DNA from: Conexibacter sp.
Lineage (GTDB): Bacteria > Actinomycetota > Thermoleophilia > Solirubrobacterales > Solirubrobacteraceae
Length of the DNA: 34,702 bases
Direction of reading: 5' to 3'
NCBI GenBank assembly: GCA_025964295.1
Contig: JAOPZD010000025.1
Location: 1-34,702, forward strand
Shown: in pieces, positions 16,192-23,808 of the stretch
Numbering within the stretch: the stretch's first letter is position 1
Layout: every line of letters starts with the position of its first letter
The notes under the pieces: generated by a model
The model's database searches: none
What the model was told of the DNA's origin: nothing
The model's input: the letters and a program-made list of their open reading frames with translations, nothing else
Position numbers and translations under genes: made by a program

Positions 16192-18846
16192 GTGCCTCAG
16201 ATCACCCTCGATCACCCCGTAGCCGTCGCAGCGCCGACCGCGCTCCCGCGCACCGATCTCGTCGCGACCTTGGACCGCGAGACCCGACGCAGGGTGACCG
16301 TGATCTCGGCGCCTCCCGGCAGCGGCAAGAGCTTCCTGCTGCGCCGCTGGGCGGAGACGATCGCGCCGCCTCGCCGTGCAGTGGTCGTCCAGGTCCGCCG
16401 ACGAGAGCGCGACGCCCGGCGCTTCCTGCTCTCGCTGCTCGACGCGGTGCTCGAGGCGACGGGCGAGACCGCTCCCGTCGGGGCGGCCGCGGAGCGGGCG
16501 CCCGATCTCGCGGCGGTCGTCGATCGGGTCGCGGACGCGCTGACCGGCGCGGCCGGCCCGGTCGTCCTCGTGATCGACGACCTCCACGAGCTCGACGCCC
16601 ACGACGCCCACCAAGCCCTCGCGAGTCTGCTGGACCGGCTGCCGCCGACGGCCCGTGTGATCCTCTCCAGCCGTCACGACCCGCCGCTGCGCCTGCACCA
16701 CCTGCGGCTGCAGGGCGAGCTGGCCGAGATCCGGGCCGCCGACCTCTGCTTCGCGCCCCACGAGACACGCGAGCTGCTGGCGACCTCTGGCATCGAGCTC
16801 AGCGACCGCGACGTGGCGGTCCTGCACGATCGCACCGAAGGATGGGCGGCCGGGGTGCGGCTCGCCGCGCTCGCCCTGGCCGAACACCCCTCGCCGCACG
16901 CTTTCATCCGGGCGTTCTCGGGCAGCGATCGCACCGTCGCGGAGTACCTCCTGGCCGAGCTGCTGGAGCGCCAGCCCGACCACGTCCGCCGCCTGCTGCT
17001 GCGCACGTCGATCGTCGACCGCGTCACCGGCCCTCTGGCCGACGTCCTGTGCGACGGCGCCGGCGCGCAGGAGACCTTCCGGGCCCTCGAAGACGCCAAC
17101 GCGTTCGTGATGTCGCTGGATCCCGCGCGGTCGTGGTTTCGCTACCACAAGCTCTTCGGCGATCTCCTGCGCCTGGAGCTCCGGCGCTCGGCGCCCGACG
17201 AGATCCCCGACCTGCACCGCCGCGCCTCCTCGTGGTTCGCAGCCCACGGGCTGCCGGTCGAAGCGGTGCGACACGCCCAGGCCGCGGGGGAGTGGTCACA
17301 GGCCAGTCGGCTGCTGGCCGATCACGCGCTGGCGCTCTCGCTGGACGGACAGGAGCTGACCGTCGACGCGCTCCTCAAGACGTTCCCCGACGCCGCCCTG
17401 GAAGCCGATCCCGAGCTGACGATCGTCTCGGCGTCCAACGAGCTGGCACACGGGTCGCTTCAGCAGGCAGCCGAATACCTCGCCCTCGCTGCCGAGCGCG
17501 CCCCCTCGGTCCCCGACGAGCGCCGGTTGCGCTTCGACATCAAGCTCGCTGCGGCCAAGCTCTCGCTTGCCCGGCGCCGGGGCGATGTCACCGACGTCCG
17601 GCGCCAGGTAGAGCTGCTCGCGCGTCCGGCCGGCGTGCGGTCGCACGCCGACATCGCGCTCGGCGGAGAGCTCCGCGCGGTCGCGCTCATGAACCTCGGG
17701 ATCGCGGAGCTGTGGTCGTGGCGCCTCGACGAGGCGCAGGTACACCTCAACGAGGCGGCGGCCATCGCGCGACGCCTGCAGCGACGGCATCTCGAGGTCG
17801 CGGCTGTCGCGCACCTGGCCTGCGCGGCGGCCGGCGACTCGCTCGCCGCCGGCCGCAAGCGCTGCGCCGAGGCGTTGGCGCTGGCCGAGCAACTCGGATG
17901 GAGCGGCGATCACACGGTCTCGGTGGCGCTGGCGGCCTACGGCGGCCTGCTGACCTGCTCGGGCGAATACGACCGCGCGCAGACCGCACTGGACGCCGCC
18001 GAGGCGGCGCTTCGTCCTCAGGTCGAACCCGCGACCGCGTTGCTGGTGCACCTGGCGCGGGGCATGTGGCGCTGCGCCACCGGCAGCTGGAACGAGGCGG
18101 TCGCGCAGTTCCGGGCCGGGGAGCAGATGCAGGAGCTGTTGGTCACCCAGCACGCGCTCACGCCGCAGATGCGCGGCTTCTGGGTGGTGGCGATGCTGCG
18201 CAGCGGACGGATCGACCACGCGCGCGACGCCGCCGAACGCCTCCAAGTCGCCGAGGCGCCTTGCGGCGAATCGCTGACGGCCGTGGCCGGCGTGCGGCTG
18301 GCTGACGGCGAGTACGAACGGGCGCTCGACGTGCTTGCCCCCATCTTCGAAGGCGCGGCGCCGGTGGCCCACGACTCAACGATCGTGCAAGCCCGGATGC
18401 TCGCCGCCCAAGCCCTCGCCGAGCTCGGCGATCGCGCCGCATCCGAGCACGCCGTCGAGCAGGCCCTACGACTCGCCGAGCGCGACCGCCTGGTGTTGCC
18501 GTTCGTGATGGCCTCCGGCATCGCCCTCCTGCAACGCCACCCGCGACACGTGACCGCGCACGCCCAGCTGCTGACCGACATCCTGGACATCGCCTCCGGC
18601 GGCGTGGTTCCCACCGACTCCGACGTCGAGCCGCTCGCCGAGGCGCTGAGCGGGGCCGAGCTGCGCGTCCTGGGCTACCTGCCCAGCAACCTCTCAACGC
18701 CGGAGATCTCGGCCGAGCTGTACCTCTCGGTCAACACCGTCCGCACGCACGTGCGACACATCTACGACAAGCTCGGAGCGCACAACCGCTCCGATGCCGT
18801 CAGCCGCGCCCGGCAGCTCGGCCTCCTCGGCCGGACCTCCGGCTGA
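16192..18846 (+). CDS. MalT-like LuxR-family ATP-dependent transcriptional regulator, giant 4
   Basis: The 884-residue protein is a paralogue of the regulator at 11277: Walker A SAPPGSGKS (about residues 39-47), Walker B VVLVIDDLHELD, the DPPLRLHHLRLQGELAEI block, long helical repeats, and a LuxR HTH at the C-terminus (LSGAELRVLGYLPSNLSTPEI, YLSVNTVRTHVRHIYDKLG). The start is GTG 16192, the only plausible in-frame initiator before the ATPase; no Shine-Dalgarno site is evident. A copy of the 29-bp element lies upstream, so autoregulation or cross-regulation by the other giants is likely. It is followed after 65 nt by the small-domain gene. Confidence 0.9.
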   Translation: MPQITLDHPVAVAAPTALPRTDLVATLDRETRRRVTVISAPPGSGKSFLLRRWAETIAPPRRAVVVQVRRRERDARRFLLSLLDAVLEATGETAPVGAAAERAPDLAAVVDRVADALTGAAGPVVLVIDDLHELDAHDAHQALASLLDRLPPTARVILSSRHDPPLRLHHLRLQGELAEIRAADLCFAPHETRELLATSGIELSDRDVAVLHDRTEGWAAGVRLAALALAEHPSPHAFIRAFSGSDRTVAEYLLAELLERQPDHVRRLLLRTSIVDRVTGPLADVLCDGAGAQETFRALEDANAFVMSLDPARSWFRYHKLFGDLLRLELRRSAPDEIPDLHRRASSWFAAHGLPVEAVRHAQAAGEWSQASRLLADHALALSLDGQELTVDALLKTFPDAALEADPELTIVSASNELAHGSLQQAAEYLALAAERAPSVPDERRLRFDIKLAAAKLSLARRRGDVTDVRRQVELLARPAGVRSHADIALGGELRAVALMNLGIAELWSWRLDEAQVHLNEAAAIARRLQRRHLEVAAVAHLACAAAGDSLAAGRKRCAEALALAEQLGWSGDHTVSVALAAYGGLLTCSGEYDRAQTALDAAEAALRPQVEPATALLVHLARGMWRCATGSWNEAVAQFRAGEQMQELLVTQHALTPQMRGFWVVAMLRSGRIDHARDAAERLQVAEAPCGESLTAVAGVRLADGEYERALDVLAPIFEGAAPVAHDSTIVQARMLAAQALAELGDRAASEHAVEQALRLAERDRLVLPFVMASGIALLQRHPRHVTAHAQLLTDILDIASGGVVPTDSDVEPLAEALSGAELRVLGYLPSNLSTPEISAELYLSVNTVRTHVRHIYDKLGAHNRSDAVSRARQLGLLGRTSG

Positions 18847-18859
18847 ACGGCCGGGGCGC

Positions 18860-18888
18860 TCACGCGATCCGCGTGACGTCGGCTCACC
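18860..18888 (+). promoter_or_regulatory. Shared 29-bp operator-like element, copy 6 (small-domain gene)
   Basis: TCAC, ten bases, TGACG, five bases, TCACC, ending 23 nt before GTG 18912. AAGATT (18901-18906) lies five bases before the start as a -10 box, giving a leaderless transcript. Confidence 0.78.
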
Positions 18889-18911
18889 CAGCCAGATCCC
18901 AAGATTGGCGC

Positions 18912-19121
18912 GTGGCAACTCGCACGTACGCGATCCGTGTGAGGGGCGATCTCGCCCCAGCGACGCTGAACGCTCTGCCCGAGCTGCATGGTGAGCCCCA
19001 CGGCGCGGATACCGTCCTCACCGGCGAGTTGGTCGATCGCTCCGCGTTCTACGGGCTGGTCGCGCGACTCGACGCGCTCGGACTGGACCTCCTCGAGGTC
19101 CGCCGCATCGAATCACCGTGA
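18912..19121 (+). CDS. Small stand-alone alpha-beta domain protein, paralogue of the alcohol dehydrogenase N-terminal domain
   Basis: The 69-residue protein reads as beta (TYAIRVRG), alpha (LAPATLNAL), beta (LHGEPHG), beta (DTVLTGEL), alpha (DRSAFYGLVARLDALG), beta (LDLLEVRRI): a ferredoxin-like or ACT-like order inferred by eye. It matches the N-terminus of the alcohol dehydrogenase at 14821 without gaps, about 42% identical. No catalytic residues are evident; a small-molecule sensing or protein-partner role is possible but not shown. GTG 18912 aligns with the start of that paralogue and has the same distance to the upstream element; the longer frame from GTG 18873 begins inside the element. 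Its stop overlaps the next element copy. Confidence 0.8.
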   Translation: MATRTYAIRVRGDLAPATLNALPELHGEPHGADTVLTGELVDRSAFYGLVARLDALGLDLLEVRRIESP

Positions 19122-19141
19122 TTCGGTGACGCCGCCTCACC
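19113..19141 (+). promoter_or_regulatory. Shared 29-bp operator-like element, copy 7 (esterase-MFS operon)
   Basis: TCAC, ten bases, TGACG, five bases, TCACC, with the right part forming GGTGA-N7-TCACC. It begins in the last codons of the small-domain gene. GAGAGT (19154-19159) is at the -10 position seen at other copies; the implied transcript has a leader of about 26 nt carrying a Shine-Dalgarno site. Confidence 0.72.
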
Positions 19142-19177
19142 TGCCTGGCGGCGAGAGTGACAGCGGTCCCCGAACCG

Positions 19178-19184
19178 AAGGAAG
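19178..19184 (+). promoter_or_regulatory. Ribosome binding site of the esterase gene
   Basis: AAGGAAG stands 7 nt before GTG 19192. It fixes the start of the esterase, because the open frame continues well upstream through the small-domain gene in another frame. Confidence 0.75.
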
Positions 19185-19191
19185 ATCCGCC

Positions 19192-20103
19192 GTGAGCACC
19201 CAGCAGCGAGAGACCCTCGACGCGATCCTGCGTCAGGGCGCCTTCCCCGCCGATGCCGATGTCTACGAGCAGCGGCGGCTGCTGAAGGAGCTGCTGTCGG
19301 CCCAGCCGCTGCCCGCCGACGTCACCGTGACCCCTGGCGAGCTGGGCGGCGTGCCGACCGCCGACGTCACCGTCGACGGCGTCGAGCCGCGCCACGTCGT
19401 CCTGTACTTCCACGGCGGCGTGTACGTGATGGGCGACGCCGCCCTCGCCGCGGGCCTGGCCTCGCAGGTCGGCCGGCGCGCCCAGGCCAAGGTCTTCTCC
19501 GTCGACTACCGCCTCGCTCCCGAGCACCCGTACCCGGCCGCCGTCGACGACGCGCTCGCCGCCTACCAGGCGCTTCTGAGCAGCGGCGTCGCCCCCGCGG
19601 ACATCGCGTTCGCGGGCGAGTCCGCGGGCGGCGGGCTCGCCGTCGCCACGCTGGTCAACGCCCGCGACCGCGGCCTGCCGCTGCCGGCCGCCGCCTACGT
19701 CATGTCGCCGTACGCCGACCTCACGTTGTCCGGGGCGAGCATGGAGGCCCGGCAGGCCGACGACCCGCTGCTGAGCTTCGAGGCCCTCCGGGCGCGCGTG
19801 CCCGATTACACCGCCGGCCAGGACGCGGCGCTCGGCCTCATCAGCCCGGTGTTCGCCGACCTCTCGGGCCTTCCGCCCCTGAGCATCCAGGCCGGCAGCC
19901 ACGAGGTCCTGCTCGACGACGCCGTGCGCCTCGCAGGACGAGCGGCGGCCGCCGACGTCGAGGTCACGCTGGAGATCACCCCCGGAGTGCCGCACGTCTT
20001 CCAGGCCTACCTCGGGCTGCTTGACGAGGCGGGCGTGGCGCTGGACCGAGCCGGGCAGTTCCTCTCGGCACACCTCGGCGACGCAGAACGCGTCGGCGCC
20101 TAG
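19192..20103 (+). CDS. Alpha/beta hydrolase, hormone-sensitive-lipase (HSL) type esterase
   Basis: The 303-residue protein has the HSL oxyanion motif HGG (residues 74-76) in YFHGGVYVMG, the DYRLAPEHPYPAA block, the nucleophile Ser144 in GESAGGG, the acid region GSHEVLLDD (about 235-243) and the catalytic His268 in GVPHVFQ. These enzymes hydrolyse short acyl esters, including xenobiotic esters and lactones; the substrate here is unknown. The GTG start has a good ribosome binding site. The stop is 3 nt before the MFS start, so the two form one operon, and a copy of the 29-bp element lies upstream. Confidence 0.92.
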   Translation: MSTQQRETLDAILRQGAFPADADVYEQRRLLKELLSAQPLPADVTVTPGELGGVPTADVTVDGVEPRHVVLYFHGGVYVMGDAALAAGLASQVGRRAQAKVFSVDYRLAPEHPYPAAVDDALAAYQALLSSGVAPADIAFAGESAGGGLAVATLVNARDRGLPLPAAAYVMSPYADLTLSGASMEARQADDPLLSFEALRARVPDYTAGQDAALGLISPVFADLSGLPPLSIQAGSHEVLLDDAVRLAGRAAAADVEVTLEITPGVPHVFQAYLGLLDEAGVALDRAGQFLSAHLGDAERVGA

Positions 20104-20106
20104 CTC

Positions 20107-21651
20107 ATGGCACGCGATCGACAGTCCGGGGCGAGCGCCAACGTGGTGCTGGGGCTCGTCGCGGTGGCGCAGTTCATGGTGGTGTTGGACGCGAGCGTGG
20201 TGAACGTCGCGCTGCCGAGCCTGCAGCGCGACGTCGGCTTCTCCGAGCAGAGCCTGTCGTGGGTGCTCAACGCCTACACGTTGATCTTCGGCGGGTTCCT
20301 GCTGCTCGGCGGCCGCGCGGCCGATCGCCTCGGCCGCCGGCGTCTGTTCATGGCCGGGATCGGGCTCTTCTCGGTCGCCTCGCTGGCGTGCGGGGTGTCG
20401 CAGTCGGAGGCGACGCTGCTGATCGCCCGCGGCGCGCAGGGCCTCGGCGGCGCGATGGTCTCGCCCGCGGCGCTGTCGATTATCCTCACGACGTTCGCGG
20501 AGGGCAGCGAGCGCAACCGGGCGCTGGCGGTCTGGGGCGCGATCGCCGGCGCGGGCGGCGCGGTCGGCCTCCTGCTCGGGGGCGCGATCGTCGAGCTGCT
20601 CAGCTGGCGCTGGGTCTTCTTCGTCAACGTGCCGATCGGCGCGGTGGTGCTGCTGCTGGCGCCGCGGATCATCCCCGAGAGCCGGGCCGAAGGCGCCCGC
20701 GGCGGCTACGACGTCGAGGGCGCGGCGACCATCACGCTGGGCACGATGGCGCTGGTCTTCACGCTGATCAAGGCCAACGACTGGGGCTGGAGCTCGGGGC
20801 GCACGCTCGCCGGGATCGCGGTGGCCGCCGTGCTGCTGGTCGGCTTCGCGTGGATCGAGCACCGCCAGAAGACCCCGCTGGTGCCGCTGCGGATCTTCTC
20901 CAACCGCAGCCTCGCGGCGTCTGACCTGACGATGCTGCTGCTCTCCGCCGCGCTCTTCGGCGTGTTCTTCTTCTGCACGCTGTATCTGCAGCAGGTGCTC
21001 GGCTACGGCGCGCTGAAGACCGGCGTGGCCTACCTGCCGCTGAGCTTCACGCTCATCGCCAGCTCCACGGTCGCCTCGGGGGTGGTCGATCGCCTCGGGC
21101 CCAAGCCGGTGCTCGTCGCCGGGCTGCTGATCGGGACGGTGGGCTTCCTGCTGTTCACCCGCCTCGACGCGCACGGCGATTACCTCGGTCAGGTGGTGCC
21201 CGCGATGGTCGTCATGGGCATCGGCTTCGGCATGGCGTTCGTGCCGGTGACGATCGCCGCGACGACCGGCGTTGCGGGCGAGGATTCCGGCCTTGCTTCC
21301 GGGTTGCTCAACACGGTCCAGCAAGTCGGCGGGTCGCTGGGCCTGGCTGTCCTCTCGGCTGTCGCGACGTCGCGGACCACGAGCGCCCTGCACGGCGGAT
21401 CGTCGCCGGCCGCGGCGTTGACGCACGGCTTCACCAGCGCGTTCGTCGTGTCGGCGATCCTGTGCGCCGCCGCCGCGGTTGCGGCCTTCTTCCTGCTGCC
21501 GGGGCGCCCTCGCGAGCCGGAGGACGTCCATGCCGAGATCATCGCGATGTCCTCCGCGCGCACCCCGGGCGCGCCGTGCGGCGGCCACCTCGCGCGCGTC
21601 GCCGCGTGGGGTCACCGCGTGCGCGTCGCTGTGGCCCACCCGCGCGGGTAG
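20107..21651 (+). CDS. MFS drug transporter, DHA2 (EmrB/QacA) family
   Basis: This 514-residue polytopic protein has the DHA2 signatures: LDASVVNVALPSL in helix 1, the GRAADRLGRRRLF loop motif (motif A), the RGAQGLGGAMVSPAAL segment and WRWVFFVNVPIG near helix 6. The length and hydrophobic pattern fit 14 transmembrane helices and proton-driven export of drugs or toxic metabolites. It begins three bases after the esterase stop, suggesting coupled translation and export of the esterase product or substrate. The C-terminal tail after about residue 480 is basic and cytoplasmic in appearance. Confidence 0.93.
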   Translation: MARDRQSGASANVVLGLVAVAQFMVVLDASVVNVALPSLQRDVGFSEQSLSWVLNAYTLIFGGFLLLGGRAADRLGRRRLFMAGIGLFSVASLACGVSQSEATLLIARGAQGLGGAMVSPAALSIILTTFAEGSERNRALAVWGAIAGAGGAVGLLLGGAIVELLSWRWVFFVNVPIGAVVLLLAPRIIPESRAEGARGGYDVEGAATITLGTMALVFTLIKANDWGWSSGRTLAGIAVAAVLLVGFAWIEHRQKTPLVPLRIFSNRSLAASDLTMLLLSAALFGVFFFCTLYLQQVLGYGALKTGVAYLPLSFTLIASSTVASGVVDRLGPKPVLVAGLLIGTVGFLLFTRLDAHGDYLGQVVPAMVVMGIGFGMAFVPVTIAATTGVAGEDSGLASGLLNTVQQVGGSLGLAVLSAVATSRTTSALHGGSSPAAALTHGFTSAFVVSAILCAAAAVAAFFLLPGRPREPEDVHAEIIAMSSARTPGAPCGGHLARVAAWGHRVRVAVAHPRG

Positions 21652-21958
21652 CTACGCCCGCAGGAGGGGCGGCGCCGAGCGTCCAAGGCCATTAACAACT
21701 ACTAGCGGAAGGTCACACCACCAGCGACGGCGAGAAGATGGCCGGCATGTTGGCTTCCGATCTGCGGTATTGGCTCTCGCCCGGTTCGGACTTCTCGGGA
21801 GACCACGACAAGACGTCGCTGCTGGCGCTCTTGCCGGCGATCTTCGACGCCCAGGCCGGGCCGACCAAGCTGACCTATCGCGAGATCACCCGAGTTTCGG
21901 CCAACGTTTCGGCCAAAGCAGGGGATCTGCTGTTCTCGGTCGCGGAGCCCCGAACGAC
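21652..21958 (+). other. Intergenic stretch before the island; no supported gene
   Basis: No gene is called here. A plus-strand frame from ATG 21738 looks protein-like for about 60 residues (LASDLRYWLSPGSD and following), but it then runs through a hairpin and the tRNA fragment to 22085, has no recognisable domain and no good ribosome binding site. If it was once a gene, its 3' end has been replaced. A short tandem repeat, TTTCGGCCAA twice, lies near 21896-21917. Confidence 0.4.
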
Positions 21959-21985
21959 GGAAGGCCCCGCAGAGCAGGGCCTTCC
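21959..21985 (-). terminator. Hairpin terminator behind the orphan tRNA 3' end
   Basis: GGAAGGCCC (21959-21967) pairs perfectly with GGGCCTTCC (21977-21985) around nine bases. It stands just beyond the orphan tRNA-Val 3' fragment, as the hairpin at 27018-27039 stands behind the intact tRNA, which suggests it was the original tRNA terminator. Confidence 0.65.
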
Positions 21986-21987
21986 AG

Positions 21988-22032
21988 GATGGGCGCGGCG
22001 GGTTTCGAACCTGCGACCTCTCGCGTGTGAAG
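21988..22032 (-). repeat. Left attachment site: orphan 3' part of tRNA-Val (45-bp direct repeat)
   Basis: These 45 bases are identical to 27046-27090 and in the same orientation. They contain the anticodon loop to the 3' end of tRNA-Val on the minus strand but are followed by unrelated DNA instead of the 5' half. This is the usual footprint of site-specific integration into a tRNA 3' end. Confidence 0.82.
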
Positions 22033-22140
22033 AGGGGGCGGGCGTCTGCGTTCTGCTGCGCTACGTGGTTCAGGCCTCTTTGTAGCGAGTAATCCGCATT
22101 GGCCGCGTTAGCGGGCGGCGTGCTCTGCTGCTCTCCGCTG

Positions 22141-22159
22141 CTTCCAACGTTGTTTCCAA
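22141..22159 (-). repeat. Paired TTGGAA motifs near the left island end
   Basis: On the minus strand two TTGGAA motifs start 12 nt apart. A similar pair in the same orientation lies at 26957-26974 near the other end. They may be recombinase arm sites or regulator sites; this is inference. Confidence 0.35.
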
Positions 22160-22247
22160 GCTTTGGCGTCGAAGCCGCTGCGACTAAGGATGGCGTGGTT
22201 GGTCGGGACGCCCTGCGTAGCTGCGTCCCCGGCCGCGTCGGCCTGCG

Positions 22248-23291
22248 CTACTCGGAACTGCGGAAATCGTCCTGGGTCACGCCCCATCTTTTCCGTAGCA
22301 ACTGGTCAGCGTACTCATGGGCGGCCAGAGAAAGATCGTCCAGCCGTGCCCCGCCGAAGGCGATGGCGTCGGCCACGCGATAGCCGTCAGACAAGTTGAG
22401 CCAGTCGCGGGTCGCGCTCATTCGCTCTTCCTCGGTCGCGTCGGCCCAGCCGCCCAACAGCACATTGTCTCCGTTGCGGACGATAGGGCTGGCAATGCGG
22501 TCCCTTAGCAGCGAAGCGCGCTCGGCATCGTCAAACAGGTAGTGGACGAAGACTGTTGGATGCTCCACACGCAGCGCCGACGCGGTTAGGAAAAATGCGT
22601 CCTGCCATGTGTCGGCGTGCCCATCGGGGAAGTGCGCAATGAAGCGTCGAGCCATTTCGACTGGGCTTAGCCAGCCGACGTGCTCAGCAACTCGGGTGAT
22701 GAAATCGTCGTAGAGATGAGGGTCGAGCGTGATCGAAGCGTTACCCATCGTCCCGACGCGCGCGACGGCCTTGCACAGCGTCAGAAAACGCCAACCTGGA
22801 TGTAGGTCTCTCCATTGAGGTGGCGATGTGGGTTCGAGCTGATAGCCGAAGATCGGGTGCAGGGGGGTCGCCAGCGCGTAATCGACCACAGCGAGGAAGG
22901 TGTTGAGATCATCTTTACTAAGTTCTCTGCGGCCGAGCGTCCGTGCGAACACAGTGGCGGCAACTGTGTACACAGCGGGGATTTCCGAGCGAGGTCCGAA
23001 CAGGATCATCCCGGGTGGGCCGAGCGACTCGTGACCGAACTGGAGTTGCATCTGGTTGAGGACCAGCGCTTCGAGCGTGTGCGCTTGGCCTTCGATGAGT
23101 TCGCTTGCGCCGAACAGCCCATAACCCGGTACCAAAGGTGTGGCGGCTCGGAACCTCGTACGCCGGTCCTGCCCCTCCATGTAGGTACTGGCATGAGCAT
23201 TGATCGCGTCGTCGGATAACCGACCGGCCGCGAGTACGTGCCAGGAGCCCATAGAGAGGCCCCGACGCCACAAGCTCGGGAGTTTGCGCAT
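22248..23291 (-). CDS. C-terminal part of split island metallopeptidase gene (second frame)
   Basis: This frame gives 347 codons from ATG 23291 and is offset by one base from the frame of the HExxH-bearing part, with which it overlaps. The sequence from about GSWHVLAAGRLSDD onward is protein-like. It contains GASELIEGQAHTLEALVL, where a Glu could serve as the third zinc ligand expected downstream of an HELTH motif. I recognise no other domain. The first dozen residues (MRKLPSLWRRG) look like out-of-frame translation, so the likeliest reading is one protein of about 520 residues broken by a one-base change near 23210-23290. A separate overlapping gene starting at ATG 23252 is the alternative. 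Confidence 0.6.
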   Translation of the reverse strand: MRKLPSLWRRGLSMGSWHVLAAGRLSDDAINAHASTYMEGQDRRTRFRAATPLVPGYGLFGASELIEGQAHTLEALVLNQMQLQFGHESLGPPGMILFGPRSEIPAVYTVAATVFARTLGRRELSKDDLNTFLAVVDYALATPLHPIFGYQLEPTSPPQWRDLHPGWRFLTLCKAVARVGTMGNASITLDPHLYDDFITRVAEHVGWLSPVEMARRFIAHFPDGHADTWQDAFFLTASALRVEHPTVFVHYLFDDAERASLLRDRIASPIVRNGDNVLLGGWADATEEERMSATRDWLNLSDGYRVADAIAFGGARLDDLSLAAHEYADQLLRKRWGVTQDDFRSSE

Positions 23292-23808
23292 ACCCTTCGC
23301 AGACCTCGATCATCCGTGGCAGGACAAAGCAGGCGAGGGCGTCGTCCATAGGCGTGACTCCGCGCTTAGTCTGGAACGAGGCCACATCTCCACCGGCCTC
23401 CTTGTGCAAGCGGAGTAACTCTCGCGCGCGCTCCCACGGGCCGCTGAGCCACTCCCAGATCGGCAACGGAAGCTTTGCGTGCGGGAAACGTCGATGGTAG
23501 TTACGCACGAAGCGCTCGACGGCCTCATAAGAGGCGTGATCGCAGCACATCTGCCAGTAGCCATAAGAGGTGCCGAGTTGCTGATACCAGTGCGTCAGCT
23601 CATGTTGGAGAACTATGTTCGCGAGGATGCCCTCGGGCAGCTGTCTGAAAGTCTCCTGCGCGGCGTCGTCGCCCACGGTGATCCGCTCGAGCAGACCATC
23701 GACGAGGTTCAAGTCGATCGCGAACTCTTTCCGATCGAAGCTCCCAAAGGTCTGATGCTCGCCGGGCGCGAGGTGGGCGATGATCTGTTCGAAGCCGGTG
23801 GGCTCCAC
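22918..23808 (-). CDS. HExxH zinc metallopeptidase-like protein, N-terminal part (reading frame probably broken)
   Basis: The frame starts at GTG 23808, immediately after the trypco2 stop, and shows HELTH at residues 69-73 within NIVLQHELTHWYQQ, the zinc-binding catalytic motif of gluzincin-type metallopeptidases. Coding character is good to about residue 200 (MIEVCEGYAQTPELVASGPLYG); beyond that the frame becomes arginine/serine-rich nonsense until 22918, while the frame offset by one becomes protein-like. The enzyme, if intact, would be a protease effector or processing enzyme. No signal peptide or membrane segment is seen, so it should be cytoplasmic. Family beyond HExxH is not recognised. 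Confidence 0.6.
   Translation of the reverse strand: MEPTGFEQIIAHLAPGEHQTFGSFDRKEFAIDLNLVDGLLERITVGDDAAQETFRQLPEGILANIVLQHELTHWYQQLGTSYGYWQMCCDHASYEAVERFVRNYHRRFPHAKLPLPIWEWLSGPWERARELLRLHKEAGGDVASFQTKRGVTPMDDALACFVLPRMIEVCEGYAQTPELVASGPLYGLLARTRGRSVIRRRDQCSCQYLHGGAGPAYEVPSRHTFGTGLWAVRRKRTHRRPSAHARSAGPQPDATPVRSRVARPTRDDPVRTSLGNPRCVHSCRHCVRTDARPQRT

Noticed and set aside
18873..18911. Longer start (GTG 18873) for the small-domain protein
   Set aside because: It begins within the 29-bp element; homology with the dehydrogenase N-terminus begins at 18912.
21988..22032. A second tRNA-Val gene
   Set aside because: Only the 3' part is present; the bases that follow do not form the anticodon 5' arm, D arm or acceptor.
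21738..22085. Plus-strand frame of about 115 codons before the island
   Set aside because: Its 3' half crosses a terminator hairpin and the tRNA fragment, and it has no recognised domain or ribosome site. The first 60 codons may be a remnant.
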